The position numbers and the translations under genes were made by a program. The notes under the pieces are model-generated. The model had not been told where the DNA came from, made no database searches, and saw nothing but the letters and a program-made list of their open reading frames with translations. A stretch of 44,731 bases of DNA, from the NCBI GenBank assembly GCA_036985935.1, contig BTQP01000001.1, positions 1-44,731 on the forward strand, in the 5' to 3' direction. The DNA comes from JAMBLL01 sp036985935 (GTDB lineage Bacteria; Actinomycetota; Acidimicrobiia; Spongiisociales; UBA5794). This document shows, piece after piece, positions 1-7,099 of this stretch (the first letter of the stretch is position 1; every line of letters begins with the position of its first letter).

Positions 1-39
1 CGCTGACGGTCCTGGCCCTGGCTTCCTACCCTGTGTGTC

Positions 40-1302
40 ATGGCGGATCGGGAGCGGTTCATACCTCAACGGGTCGGGCAGACCACGACGAAGCTGTGCA
101 GTCTGCCGTGGCTTGAAGATCACGATGGAGCTGAGCAGTTCCGCTCGTTCAGCCGGCTGACATCGGCGCTGTACCACTTCGAGTTCTACGACAGGGAACA
201 GATCGTAACCGAGGCTTGGGAACGCATCGACGACGACCCGGAGGCCGCCGCCGTTCTGGTCGCGGAACTCACCGGTCTACTCGAGGCCGCAAACTACACG
301 CCCGTCACGATGGCCGATCTCGACGACGCACTGGCCAACGAGTCACTGATCCCGCTGCGGCTCGAGGTAGAACTCGACGACTACGACGAACTGCTCATCT
401 ACCGCCGCGGCTGCAAGCAAGATACGATCGAGATCCCGAAGTGGATGGGGTTACGTTCCCGAGAAAAGACGTTCACCGTCGACAAGCGGGTGGTCGTGTA
501 CACGCGGATAAAGCCCCAAAGTTGGTTCGATGAGCGCAAGATCGATCCATCGAAGCGAAATCTCGTTCCCGGGCACATTTCACTCCGGCAGTTCCAGAAC
601 GTACCACGGGCCGACATCGAAATGCTGTTGCCGTCTACTCGGGTCGGGTTTCGACTGGTTGACTCCTTGCTCATCGGAGTTCCCGCGCTCGCCTCTGGCA
701 TTGCCGTGTTGGCCACCAAGGCGTTGGCAACTTTCGGTCTCATTTTCCTACTTGCGGGTTCCTGGCTCGGGATCCGTGACGAACGACCCAACATCGATCA
801 GGCCACTCTCGTCATCCTCCTCGGTGGAGTGATCGCCCTCGGAGGTTTCCTATTCCGCCAGTGGGCCAAACTGAAGAACCGTCGTCTGGAGTACCTCAAG
901 ACCCTCACCGAGGCTCTCTATTTCCGCACGCTGGGCGCCGGCCCCGGCGTCCTCCACACGCTCCTGTCGTCGGCGGAGCAGCAGGAAGTAGTGGAAGTGC
1001 TCCTTGGCTACCGCTTCTTGCTGGCCGCTTCCGACGGACTCGACGCGAAAGAGCTCGATGCTCGGGTCGAGAACTGGCTGCGAGACACCGGCCAGGGCGA
1101 CATCGACTTCGAGGTCAACGACTCGATAGCCAAATTGCGTCGCCTGGAAGTGATCGGTGGCGACCCCGTGATGCGGGCGCTGCCCCTACCCAGATCTCTC
1201 GCGCTGTTGGATCGCCGCTGGGACGATCTGTTTCAGTATCAGCCGACTGATGGCCCGTCCACCCAACGTGAGGTCGAAGACCGACACGGGACGATTGCCT
1301 GA
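40..1302 (+). CDS. DUF3754 (TMEM143-like) membrane protein
   Basis: A 420-residue protein of unknown function. The N-terminal half is soluble and contains a 'YRRG' segment (about residues 121-124) and a 'VDKRVVVYTRIK' stretch (147-158). A hydrophobic hairpin follows (about 206-245 and 256-275). The C-terminal part has the 'LYFRTLG...GVLHTLLSSAEQQEVVE' pattern typical of the DUF3754/TMEM143 family. Family members are found in bacteria and in organelles, but no reaction is established. The ATG at 40 is taken as the start; only 39 upstream bases are visible, so an earlier start cannot be excluded. The gene converges on priA with about 30 bases between the stops. Nothing in the context links it to the pyr/coaBC genes next door. 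The family call is good; the function is unknown. Confidence 0.8.
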   Translation: MADRERFIPQRVGQTTTKLCSLPWLEDHDGAEQFRSFSRLTSALYHFEFYDREQIVTEAWERIDDDPEAAAVLVAELTGLLEAANYTPVTMADLDDALANESLIPLRLEVELDDYDELLIYRRGCKQDTIEIPKWMGLRSREKTFTVDKRVVVYTRIKPQSWFDERKIDPSKRNLVPGHISLRQFQNVPRADIEMLLPSTRVGFRLVDSLLIGVPALASGIAVLATKALATFGLIFLLAGSWLGIRDERPNIDQATLVILLGGVIALGGFLFRQWAKLKNRRLEYLKTLTEALYFRTLGAGPGVLHTLLSSAEQQEVVEVLLGYRFLLAASDGLDAKELDARVENWLRDTGQGDIDFEVNDSIAKLRRLEVIGGDPVMRALPLPRSLALLDRRWDDLFQYQPTDGPSTQREVEDRHGTIA

Positions 1303-1332
1303 CCCGGACGGCAGGGACCGAAATGTCGTCTC

Positions 1333-3099
1333 CTAGAGATCAATCGGGTCGGCGTCGATGCGAACGCGTGCTCCGCGGTCTCTGAGCGACGCGACAAGCG
1401 ATCTGATAGCCGTGCGGGCGTGCGTGAGATCCTTACCCTGAATCAACCATCGGTCTCGGTCCTGCATCGCGGCCGGTCCGAGGACTGTGGCTGACTTCCC
1501 GACCGCATCCTCGACCGCCGTTCCGACGTCAACTTTCCTGTCGATCTCGAGTGCGATGAGTTCGCCGATTGGCGGAAACGACGATCGTCGGCGCTCGTCC
1601 AATTGTCGTGCAAGGAAGTCAGTCGGTCGTCCCGACCGCAGTGCCTCGACGACCGGTTGATCGGGGAGAGCCGTCTGGACGATCAACCGGTTGCCTCTCC
1701 CTCGTCGAAGAAGATTCGCGATTCGAACGAGCAGCCTCAGCGCATCCTCTGCCGCACGGTACGTAGGTGCCATGGCCATCCCGTCGATGTCGACTGCAAC
1801 AGCAAGGTCGATCGGGTGTTGGGTGACGATATCTCGCTCCGATCCAACGGTGATCTGTTTGTTCTCGCCTGCGACGCCGACCGCCTCACCAACTGAGCGG
1901 GCGATCGCGTCTCGCACCGAGCCGATACCCGCCCCGAGAGCTTCGAATCGCTGGCCCGAGCAGGAACTGCATGGTTCGAGCACCGCTCCACACCGCCTGC
2001 AGTCACCCTGGCGGGTGGCGGCTGTGCCGCAGACGAGACATCGCCGTAGTTCTCCGCAACGAATGCAGCGAAACGCCGGTGCGTAACCACGCACAGGCAC
2101 CAGCACGAAAGCGGTTAGACCCTTCCCGGTGACGCCGGCCAGCGCGATTCGCGTTCTTTCGAGCAGTACCGAACGCGACGGCGGCTCTTCGGCACGATCA
2201 GCGACTTCGACCAGAGGCCACGACCGGCCAGGCATCTCGATCACATTCGCACCAAGGGCTACGGTTTCGAGCGACGGCACGGGGGAAAGAAACGTCAACC
2301 CGCCACCTTCGACGTTGCTCCGTTTCACAGCGACCTCACGGACCCCGAGGGTTGGCGTTGAAGGGGATTTCATGACACGGCGAGAATCCTCCACGACAAC
2401 CGTCGACACCAAACCTGCCACCGGCCACAACATGATCTCGCGAGTGCCGACCAGGATCGAGTCACCGGAGGTCGCTGCGATCGACCATGCCCTCGTAGCG
2501 TCCTTGCCCGAAGACGAAGAGGTCGCGGACACGACGAGACCGGGGAATCGACGTTCGAGCTCTTCCGATATACGGGCAACTTCGATGACGCTTGGGGCCA
2601 CGATCATCGCACTTCCTTCGGATGTAACTACATCGCTGACGATGCGTTGAAGGTGCGACATGTGTGCGCGTGATGGAGAAACGATCACAACAGCATCGCT
2701 GCCACCGGAGGGGCGCCGTTCCGGCATAGGCGTATCGGACCGTGGAACGTTCGGCGGGATAGTCCGCCGGAGGATCACAGAAAGTGGCGACACGTAATGT
2801 GTCGCTGCCCACCGCAACACCTTCAGCATCGACTCGTCGAAACTCGGGATATCTCCTGACACCGCGTCGATTGGAAGCAGTTTCTTCCCCTTCGGAGCAT
2901 CGAATGTCGCCGTCACAAAGCCCTTGAGCCTACGACCAGACACCCGGATTCTCACGCGCGATCCGATGCGAACGTCGACCGTGTCTGGCACGAGATAGGT
3001 GAACCCATCATCGACTGCGAACGAAGGAATGTCTGGAACTACCTGACAGGCCCGTCGGACGTTCAGGTGCGTTCTCGCAAATCGAGGACGGCATCCCAT
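1333..3099 (-). CDS. priA: PriA-like primosomal protein N', helicase-degenerate
   Basis: A 588-residue protein with the PriA N-terminal DNA-binding region ('GFTYLVPDTVDVRIGSRVRI', about 32-51), a remnant helicase core and the zinc domain. The zinc domain has four cysteine pairs (C345/C348, C354/C357, C367/C370, C377/C380). The helicase active site is missing. No GxGKT P-loop is seen around 135-165, and the expected DEEH box is replaced by E237-D-S-R. This matches actinobacterial PriA proteins, which are thought to load replication proteins without unwinding DNA. The ATG at 3099 overlaps the end of coaBC by 37 bases. The next in-frame GTG would cut into the conserved N-terminus, so the ATG is preferred. 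It is the last gene of the long pyr-mihF-gmk-rpoZ-coaBC run. Confidence 0.88.
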   Translation of the reverse strand: MGCRPRFARTHLNVRRACQVVPDIPSFAVDDGFTYLVPDTVDVRIGSRVRIRVSGRRLKGFVTATFDAPKGKKLLPIDAVSGDIPSFDESMLKVLRWAATHYVSPLSVILRRTIPPNVPRSDTPMPERRPSGGSDAVVIVSPSRAHMSHLQRIVSDVVTSEGSAMIVAPSVIEVARISEELERRFPGLVVSATSSSSGKDATRAWSIAATSGDSILVGTREIMLWPVAGLVSTVVVEDSRRVMKSPSTPTLGVREVAVKRSNVEGGGLTFLSPVPSLETVALGANVIEMPGRSWPLVEVADRAEEPPSRSVLLERTRIALAGVTGKGLTAFVLVPVRGYAPAFRCIRCGELRRCLVCGTAATRQGDCRRCGAVLEPCSSCSGQRFEALGAGIGSVRDAIARSVGEAVGVAGENKQITVGSERDIVTQHPIDLAVAVDIDGMAMAPTYRAAEDALRLLVRIANLLRRGRGNRLIVQTALPDQPVVEALRSGRPTDFLARQLDERRRSSFPPIGELIALEIDRKVDVGTAVEDAVGKSATVLGPAAMQDRDRWLIQGKDLTHARTAIRSLVASLRDRGARVRIDADPIDL

Positions 3100-4256
3100 A
3101 TCAGGTTGGCGACCTGGGACTTTGGCAGCAGTGGATGCTCGGCAGTCGTTCCGTCTGGGTATATGAGGGCAACAGCATTCTCGTCAGATCCGAAGCCGGA
3201 TCCCTCGATCGTTACATCGTTGGCCACAAGAAGATCCACACCCTTCGTCCTCGCCTTCTCGGTCGCGGCATCAAGCGAACCGACCTCGGCCGCGAAACCC
3301 ACGAGAGTGGGTCTGTTCGCGAGGTCAGCGATGCCACCAAGCACGTCGGGTGTTGCCTCAAAAGTGATGTCGGGTGATCCCGCTGATCGACGCAGCTTCT
3401 CTGCAGCTGCGTCGGTTGGTCGAAAGTCGGCGACGGCTGCGGCCATGACGGCAATGTCACAGTCAGCGGCCCGGCTCCACGCAGCGTCTGCCATCTCGCT
3501 CGCAGTCTCAACTGCCACGAGCTCGATCCCGTGCGCATCGCTTGGACCGGGTGCAGCAGTTACCAGAATCACTGTCGCTCCCCTATCCACCGCTGTCTTC
3601 GCGAGCGCATTGCCCATCTTGCCACTCGAGCGATTCCCGACGTACCTGACAGGATCTATCGGCTCACGTGTGCCGCCCGCCGTGACCAGAACCGAAAGAC
3701 CGGACATGTCGCCCTGAGACATGAGGCGATCGACAGCATCGAAAATGTCTTCAGGTTCGGCGAGTCGGCCCATACCTTCGTCGCCCCCGGCCAGGGCACC
3801 CTCTTGTGGCGCAACGAGGGTGTAGCCGAAACCAGTGATCCGCTCGATGTTGGCCTGCGTTGCCGGGTGCTCCCACATTTCGGTGTGCATTGCTGGTGCG
3901 ACAACCACGAGGGCTGACGTCGCGAGCACCGTTGCGACAAGGGCATTGGAGGAGTCACCGGACGCAAGCTTCGCGATGGTCGATGCAGTTGCCGGGGCGA
4001 TAACGACTACATCCGCCCACCGCGCAAGCGTTGTGTGGGGAGAAACATCATCGTTGCCGAAGAGTTCAACGACCGGTTGGTGCCCCGTGATCGCTGCGAA
4101 GGTTGTTTCTCCAACGAACTTGCGAGCCGATGGGGTCATGACGGTCTTGACCTGTGCGCCTGCCTCGATGAGACGCCTGGCGAGGTAAACCGCTTTGTAG
4201 GCAGCGACGCCGCCGGTGACGCCGAGGACGATATTTCGCCCGGCGAGCATCGTCAC
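3063..4256 (-). CDS. coaBC: Bifunctional phosphopantothenoylcysteine decarboxylase/synthetase
   Basis: Makes 4'-phosphopantetheine for coenzyme A by ligating cysteine to phosphopantothenate (CoaB) and decarboxylating the product (CoaC). The N-terminal flavodoxin-like CoaC domain has 'GVTGGVAAYKA' (12-22), the catalytic-type His74 and 'PAMHTEMW' (121-128). The C-terminal CoaB domain begins near 186 with 'VTAGGTREPIDPVRYVGNRS'. Two CoaC features differ from the E. coli form: the PxMNxxMW Asn is His124, and the usual 'LACG' Cys region reads 'LAGG' (155-158). From memory, mycobacterial CoaBC shares the first and also lacks the Cys. The GTG at 4256 shares one base with the rpoZ stop (TAGTG); an ATG two codons further in (4250) is an alternative. 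The product end overlaps priA. Confidence 0.95.
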   Translation of the reverse strand: MTMLAGRNIVLGVTGGVAAYKAVYLARRLIEAGAQVKTVMTPSARKFVGETTFAAITGHQPVVELFGNDDVSPHTTLARWADVVVIAPATASTIAKLASGDSSNALVATVLATSALVVVAPAMHTEMWEHPATQANIERITGFGYTLVAPQEGALAGGDEGMGRLAEPEDIFDAVDRLMSQGDMSGLSVLVTAGGTREPIDPVRYVGNRSSGKMGNALAKTAVDRGATVILVTAAPGPSDAHGIELVAVETASEMADAAWSRAADCDIAVMAAAVADFRPTDAAAEKLRRSAGSPDITFEATPDVLGGIADLANRPTLVGFAAEVGSLDAATEKARTKGVDLLVANDVTIEGSGFGSDENAVALIYPDGTTAEHPLLPKSQVANLIWDAVLDLRERT

Positions 4257-4489
4257 TACTCCTCAACCGGAGCGATGACGACCTTGTCTTCGTAGATTTC
4301 CTCGAGGGCGATGGAAAGGGGCTTGCGAGACAGCGAGTGAACCTGAGGTGGCACGTATCCGCCGATACCTGCTCCGAGTTCGTTGAAGTACGCGTTGATC
4401 TGTCGGGCCCTGCGTGCCGAAAGTACGATGAGGCCAAAACGCGTACCCGTCTTTTCGACGATTACGCCAATGGGCGGTTCGAGCATCAT
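4256..4489 (-). CDS. rpoZ: RNA polymerase omega subunit
   Basis: A 77-residue omega subunit that helps assemble and stabilise RNA polymerase by clamping beta'. The conserved core 'GLIVLSARRARQIN' (about 19-32) and the 'KPLSIALEEI' segment near the C-terminus identify it. Length fits the family. Two consecutive ATG codons lie at 4489 and 4486; a GAGGAG sequence about 10 bases upstream serves them. It sits between gmk (35-base gap) and coaBC (one-base overlap). The order gmk-rpoZ-coaBC is widely conserved in bacteria. Confidence 0.95.
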   Translation of the reverse strand: MMLEPPIGVIVEKTGTRFGLIVLSARRARQINAYFNELGAGIGGYVPPQVHSLSRKPLSIALEEIYEDKVVIAPVEE

Positions 4490-4524
4490 GGTCTGCGATC
4501 TCCTCGTAGTACGGGTGGTGTGGG

Positions 4525-5118
4525 CTATGAGCCTGGTACGGCTGACGCCGGACCCTGCAGTATATCCAGAACTTGTGCGATCGCGTCACTCAGATCGTCG
4601 TTCACCACAAAATGGTCGAAGACCTCAGGTGCCCCGTCTATCTCGCGTTCCGCGACGCTGAACCTTCTGTCGATGTCTTCAGGCGACGTATCGCCGCGAG
4701 ACTCGAGCCGGGCGCGCAGTTCCTCGAGCGACGGCGGTGTTATGAAGATGAAGATTCCGTTGGGATGAGACTTCCTCACCTGTTTCGCCCCCTCGATCTC
4801 GATGTTCAGAACAACGTTGACGCCCGCATCGAGCGCCGGTTCCACCTCGTTCATCATGGTTCCATAGAGATGTCCTGCAAACTCCGCCCACTCGAGCAGC
4901 AAGTCATTCTCTATGGCCTCCTGGAACGCTTTGCAGCTCAAGAAGTGGTAGTCGACACCGTCGACTTCGCCAGCTCTGGCGGGTTTCGTCGTTGCCGATA
5001 CAGAGAATTTCGAGTTCGTGGCAGCCAACACACCGTCGATGATGCTCGATTTTCCGACACCCGACGGTCCGGCAACAACGATCAGCTTTCCTCTTTGCAC
5101 TAGAGCCACATCAGCCAA
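4525..5118 (-). CDS. gmk: Guanylate kinase
   Basis: Phosphorylates GMP (and dGMP) to GDP using ATP, between purine synthesis and GTP/dGTP. The P-loop 'GPSGVGKSS' is near residues 18-26, followed by the GMP-binding lid region 'TTKPARAGEVDGVDYHF' and the 'NIEIEGAKQVR' segment. About 197 residues, normal for the family. The start is uncertain. A TTG at 5118 directly abuts AAAGG, whereas the in-frame GTG at 5109 lies about nine bases from the same AAAGG and may be the real start. It lies 24 bases after mihF and 35 bases before rpoZ. Confidence 0.95.
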   Translation of the reverse strand: MADVALVQRGKLIVVAGPSGVGKSSIIDGVLAATNSKFSVSATTKPARAGEVDGVDYHFLSCKAFQEAIENDLLLEWAEFAGHLYGTMMNEVEPALDAGVNVVLNIEIEGAKQVRKSHPNGIFIFITPPSLEELRARLESRGDTSPEDIDRRFSVAEREIDGAPEVFDHFVVNDDLSDAIAQVLDILQGPASAVPGS

Positions 5119-5142
5119 CCTTTGCGCTGTTCTTTCGTGGCA

Positions 5143-5451
5143 CTATGAGAAGCGTTCCAGGAGTTGGGCCCTCTGGTTCTTGCCGAGGCCGCGCAACGTT
5201 CTGTTGTCGGCGATGCCGATTTCCTCGAGCAGCCTCTTCGTCGCGACCTTGCCCATGCCAGGCATCGATACGACGATCGCCTGGATCTTTGTACCTGCCA
5301 CGAGATCGTCCTCCTCAGCCCGTTCGAGAACATCGCTGAAGTTCAGGCTTCCCGTCTTGAGCAACTGTTTGATCTCGGCGCGCACGCGCCTGGCTTCTCC
5401 TGCTCTCGCAAGGGCCGCAGCGCGTTGTTCATCCGTCATCTCCGGCAACAT
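5143..5451 (-). CDS. mihF: Actinobacterial integration host factor (mIHF)
   Basis: A 102-residue nucleoid-associated protein unrelated in fold to E. coli IHF. It bends DNA and is known in actinobacteria for roles in phage integration and chromosome organisation. Recognisable parts are the N-terminal helix ('LPEMTDEQRAAALARAGEAR'), the middle 'KTGSLNFSDVLERA' and the helix-hairpin-helix-type DNA-binding end 'MPGMGKVATKRLLEEIGI'. The ATG at 5451 is chosen over an upstream in-frame codon because a GAAAGGA ribosome-binding site (5459-5465) lies seven bases before it. It is wedged between pyrF and gmk, the usual actinobacterial position upstream of gmk-rpoZ. Confidence 0.95.
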   Translation of the reverse strand: MLPEMTDEQRAAALARAGEARRVRAEIKQLLKTGSLNFSDVLERAEEDDLVAGTKIQAIVVSMPGMGKVATKRLLEEIGIADNRTLRGLGKNQRAQLLERFS

Positions 5452-5480
5452 GTCATAGTCCTTTCGACGTATGCATCGTA

Positions 5481-6191
5481 TCAACGCTCCTCTAGGAGAG
5501 CGTTGATCTCGCTCAGGATCTCCCCTGCCGCAGCCTCGGGATCGTTCGCCTGGGTGATCGGCCTTCCGATCACCAGGTACGTCGCGCCCTTGGTTATGGC
5601 CTCCTGCGGTGTTGCTACACGCGCCTGGTCGTCATCTGAGCGGTGAACTCGAATGCCCGGCGTCACCCTGACGAGTCTTGGGGCAGCTTGGCGCACAACA
5701 TTGAGTTCCAACGGCGAACACACGAGTCCCTCACACCCCGAGACTTCCGCGAGTTTCGCCATTCTTCCAACGATCTGGCCAGGCGTCCTCTGGAATCCGA
5801 TCCGTTGCAGGTCCCGCTCATCGAGAGAGGTGAGAACAGAAACACCGAGTATCCCAGCTTGTGCGCCGCCGGATCCGCGCTCCAGACCTGAGGCGGCAGC
5901 TTCAAGCATCGCTGCTCCTCCCGATACGTGCGCGGTGACCCAGCGGGCGCCGTGTTGACCAAGTCTGTTGGCCGCGGCCTCAACCTGGGATGGGATGTCG
6001 TGAAGTTTCGCATCTACGAAGACGGGACGGTCAAGTCGCACAAGTGCGTCGATCGTTCCAGGACCAGGGCCATGGAGCAGCCCGAGTCCAATCTTGAAAG
6101 CCCCGACACTCGGTGCTACCCGCTTTGCCATCAACAATGCCTCTTCTGCAGATGGAAGATCCAGAGCGACAATGATGGGGTTGTGCGTCAC
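5481..6191 (-). CDS. pyrF: Orotidine 5'-phosphate decarboxylase
   Basis: Last step of UMP synthesis: OMP to UMP plus CO2. The catalytic signature is the D-x-K-x-x-D motif in 'DAKLHDIP'. The N-terminal 'IIVALDLPSAEEAL' strand and the C-terminal phosphate-binding 'YLVIGRPITQA' complete the TIM-barrel pattern. At 236 residues it fits the compact pyrF group of E. coli type, not the longer mycobacterial form. The GTG at 6191 overlaps the pyrD stop (GTGA); a second GTG one codon upstream (6194) is equally possible. A much longer in-frame extension (to 6428) lies over pyrD and has no similarity, so it is discarded. Confidence 0.95.
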   Translation of the reverse strand: MTHNPIIVALDLPSAEEALLMAKRVAPSVGAFKIGLGLLHGPGPGTIDALVRLDRPVFVDAKLHDIPSQVEAAANRLGQHGARWVTAHVSGGAAMLEAAASGLERGSGGAQAGILGVSVLTSLDERDLQRIGFQRTPGQIVGRMAKLAEVSGCEGLVCSPLELNVVRQAAPRLVRVTPGIRVHRSDDDQARVATPQEAITKGATYLVIGRPITQANDPEAAAGEILSEINALLEER

Positions 6192-7099
6192 CACGGTTCG
6201 TACGCTCCGGTGAGGGTCGCGATATCGTCGATCTTGCGCTTGCGCATGTACCGATGCAGGTCCCTGATGATGCCGTTCGCTACGCGAGGTTGTGCGAAGT
6301 GGGCGGTTCCAATGGCCACAGCCGACGCACCTGCGAGCATGTACTCGAGCACATGGTTTGCGTGCGAGACTCCACCGCAGGCGAGAATAGGCACCTCCGG
6401 TAGTCCTGAGGCGATCTCCAGTACGCAACGCATCGTGATCGGGCGAATCGCCGAACCCGAATACCCGCCGGTGAGCCCGCTCAACACCGGCCGACGGGTT
6501 TCCACGTTGATGGCCGCGCCCAGGACGGTGTTCGCGACGACAACCCAGTCCGCGCCGGCATGCATGACTGAATCAGCGACCGGCAGGATCGGCGTCGCGT
6601 CCGGCGACAACTTTGCGCCGATCGGAAGGTCCGTAGCGGCTCTGACGGCCGCAACTACCTGTCCGCTCAAGACAGGATCGAGAGCGAAAGCGGTCCCTTC
6701 GAGGTTTGGACACGAGAGGTTGACTTCGACCGCAGCAACCCCGCTGCCCGCCATGCGTGAAGCGACCACGGCGAATCCCTCCGTGTCATGAGCTACCACG
6801 CTCCCCCACACCTGGGTGGGCAAGGTTTCGATGCTCGGGCCGACTTCCTCGAGCCACACGTCGATGCCAGGGTTCTGAATCCCAATGCCATTCAACATCC
6901 CATGATCTGTCGGAGCCAATCTCGGTGGTTTCCGACCGGGCCACGGCTCGGGTGCGACAGACTTCGCCGTCGCCGCACCATAGTTCGCCCAGTCGATGAC
7001 CTTCGCGAACTCAACGACGGATCCAACCGTGCCAGAGGCTGCCACGAGTGGGGTACTCAGGCTGACAGGTCCGAGGTTCACATCCAGCGTGCCACTCAT
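6188..7099 (-). CDS. pyrD: Dihydroorotate dehydrogenase, class 1 (1B-like) catalytic subunit
   Basis: Oxidises dihydroorotate to orotate with FMN in the cytosol. The class 1 active-site cysteine is in 'VNLSCPN'. 'HGMLNGIGIQNPG' and the FMN-phosphate segments 'ILACGGVSHANHVLEYMLAGA' and 'VAIGTAHF' fit a TIM-barrel DHODH of 303 residues. The sequence resembles class 1B, the NAD-linked heterotetramer whose PyrK subunit carries FAD and an iron-sulphur cluster. No pyrK is adjacent: the ATG at 7099 overlaps the carB stop by four bases (ATGA), and pyrF follows with another overlap. The electron acceptor is therefore unclear from this window. Confidence 0.92.
   Translation of the reverse strand: MSGTLDVNLGPVSLSTPLVAASGTVGSVVEFAKVIDWANYGAATAKSVAPEPWPGRKPPRLAPTDHGMLNGIGIQNPGIDVWLEEVGPSIETLPTQVWGSVVAHDTEGFAVVASRMAGSGVAAVEVNLSCPNLEGTAFALDPVLSGQVVAAVRAATDLPIGAKLSPDATPILPVADSVMHAGADWVVVANTVLGAAINVETRRPVLSGLTGGYSGSAIRPITMRCVLEIASGLPEVPILACGGVSHANHVLEYMLAGASAVAIGTAHFAQPRVANGIIRDLHRYMRKRKIDDIATLTGAYEPW

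Noticed and set aside
2129..2650. Long open frames antisense to priA and, similarly, to carB, coaBC and other genes
   Set aside because: They mirror high-GC coding sequence, have low-complexity Ser/Thr/Arg composition, no domain and no ribosome-binding site, while the opposite strand carries clear protein families.
6192..6428. Extended start of PyrF
   Set aside because: The extra residues overlap pyrD and are not conserved; a GTGA overlap at 6191 fits the operon pattern.
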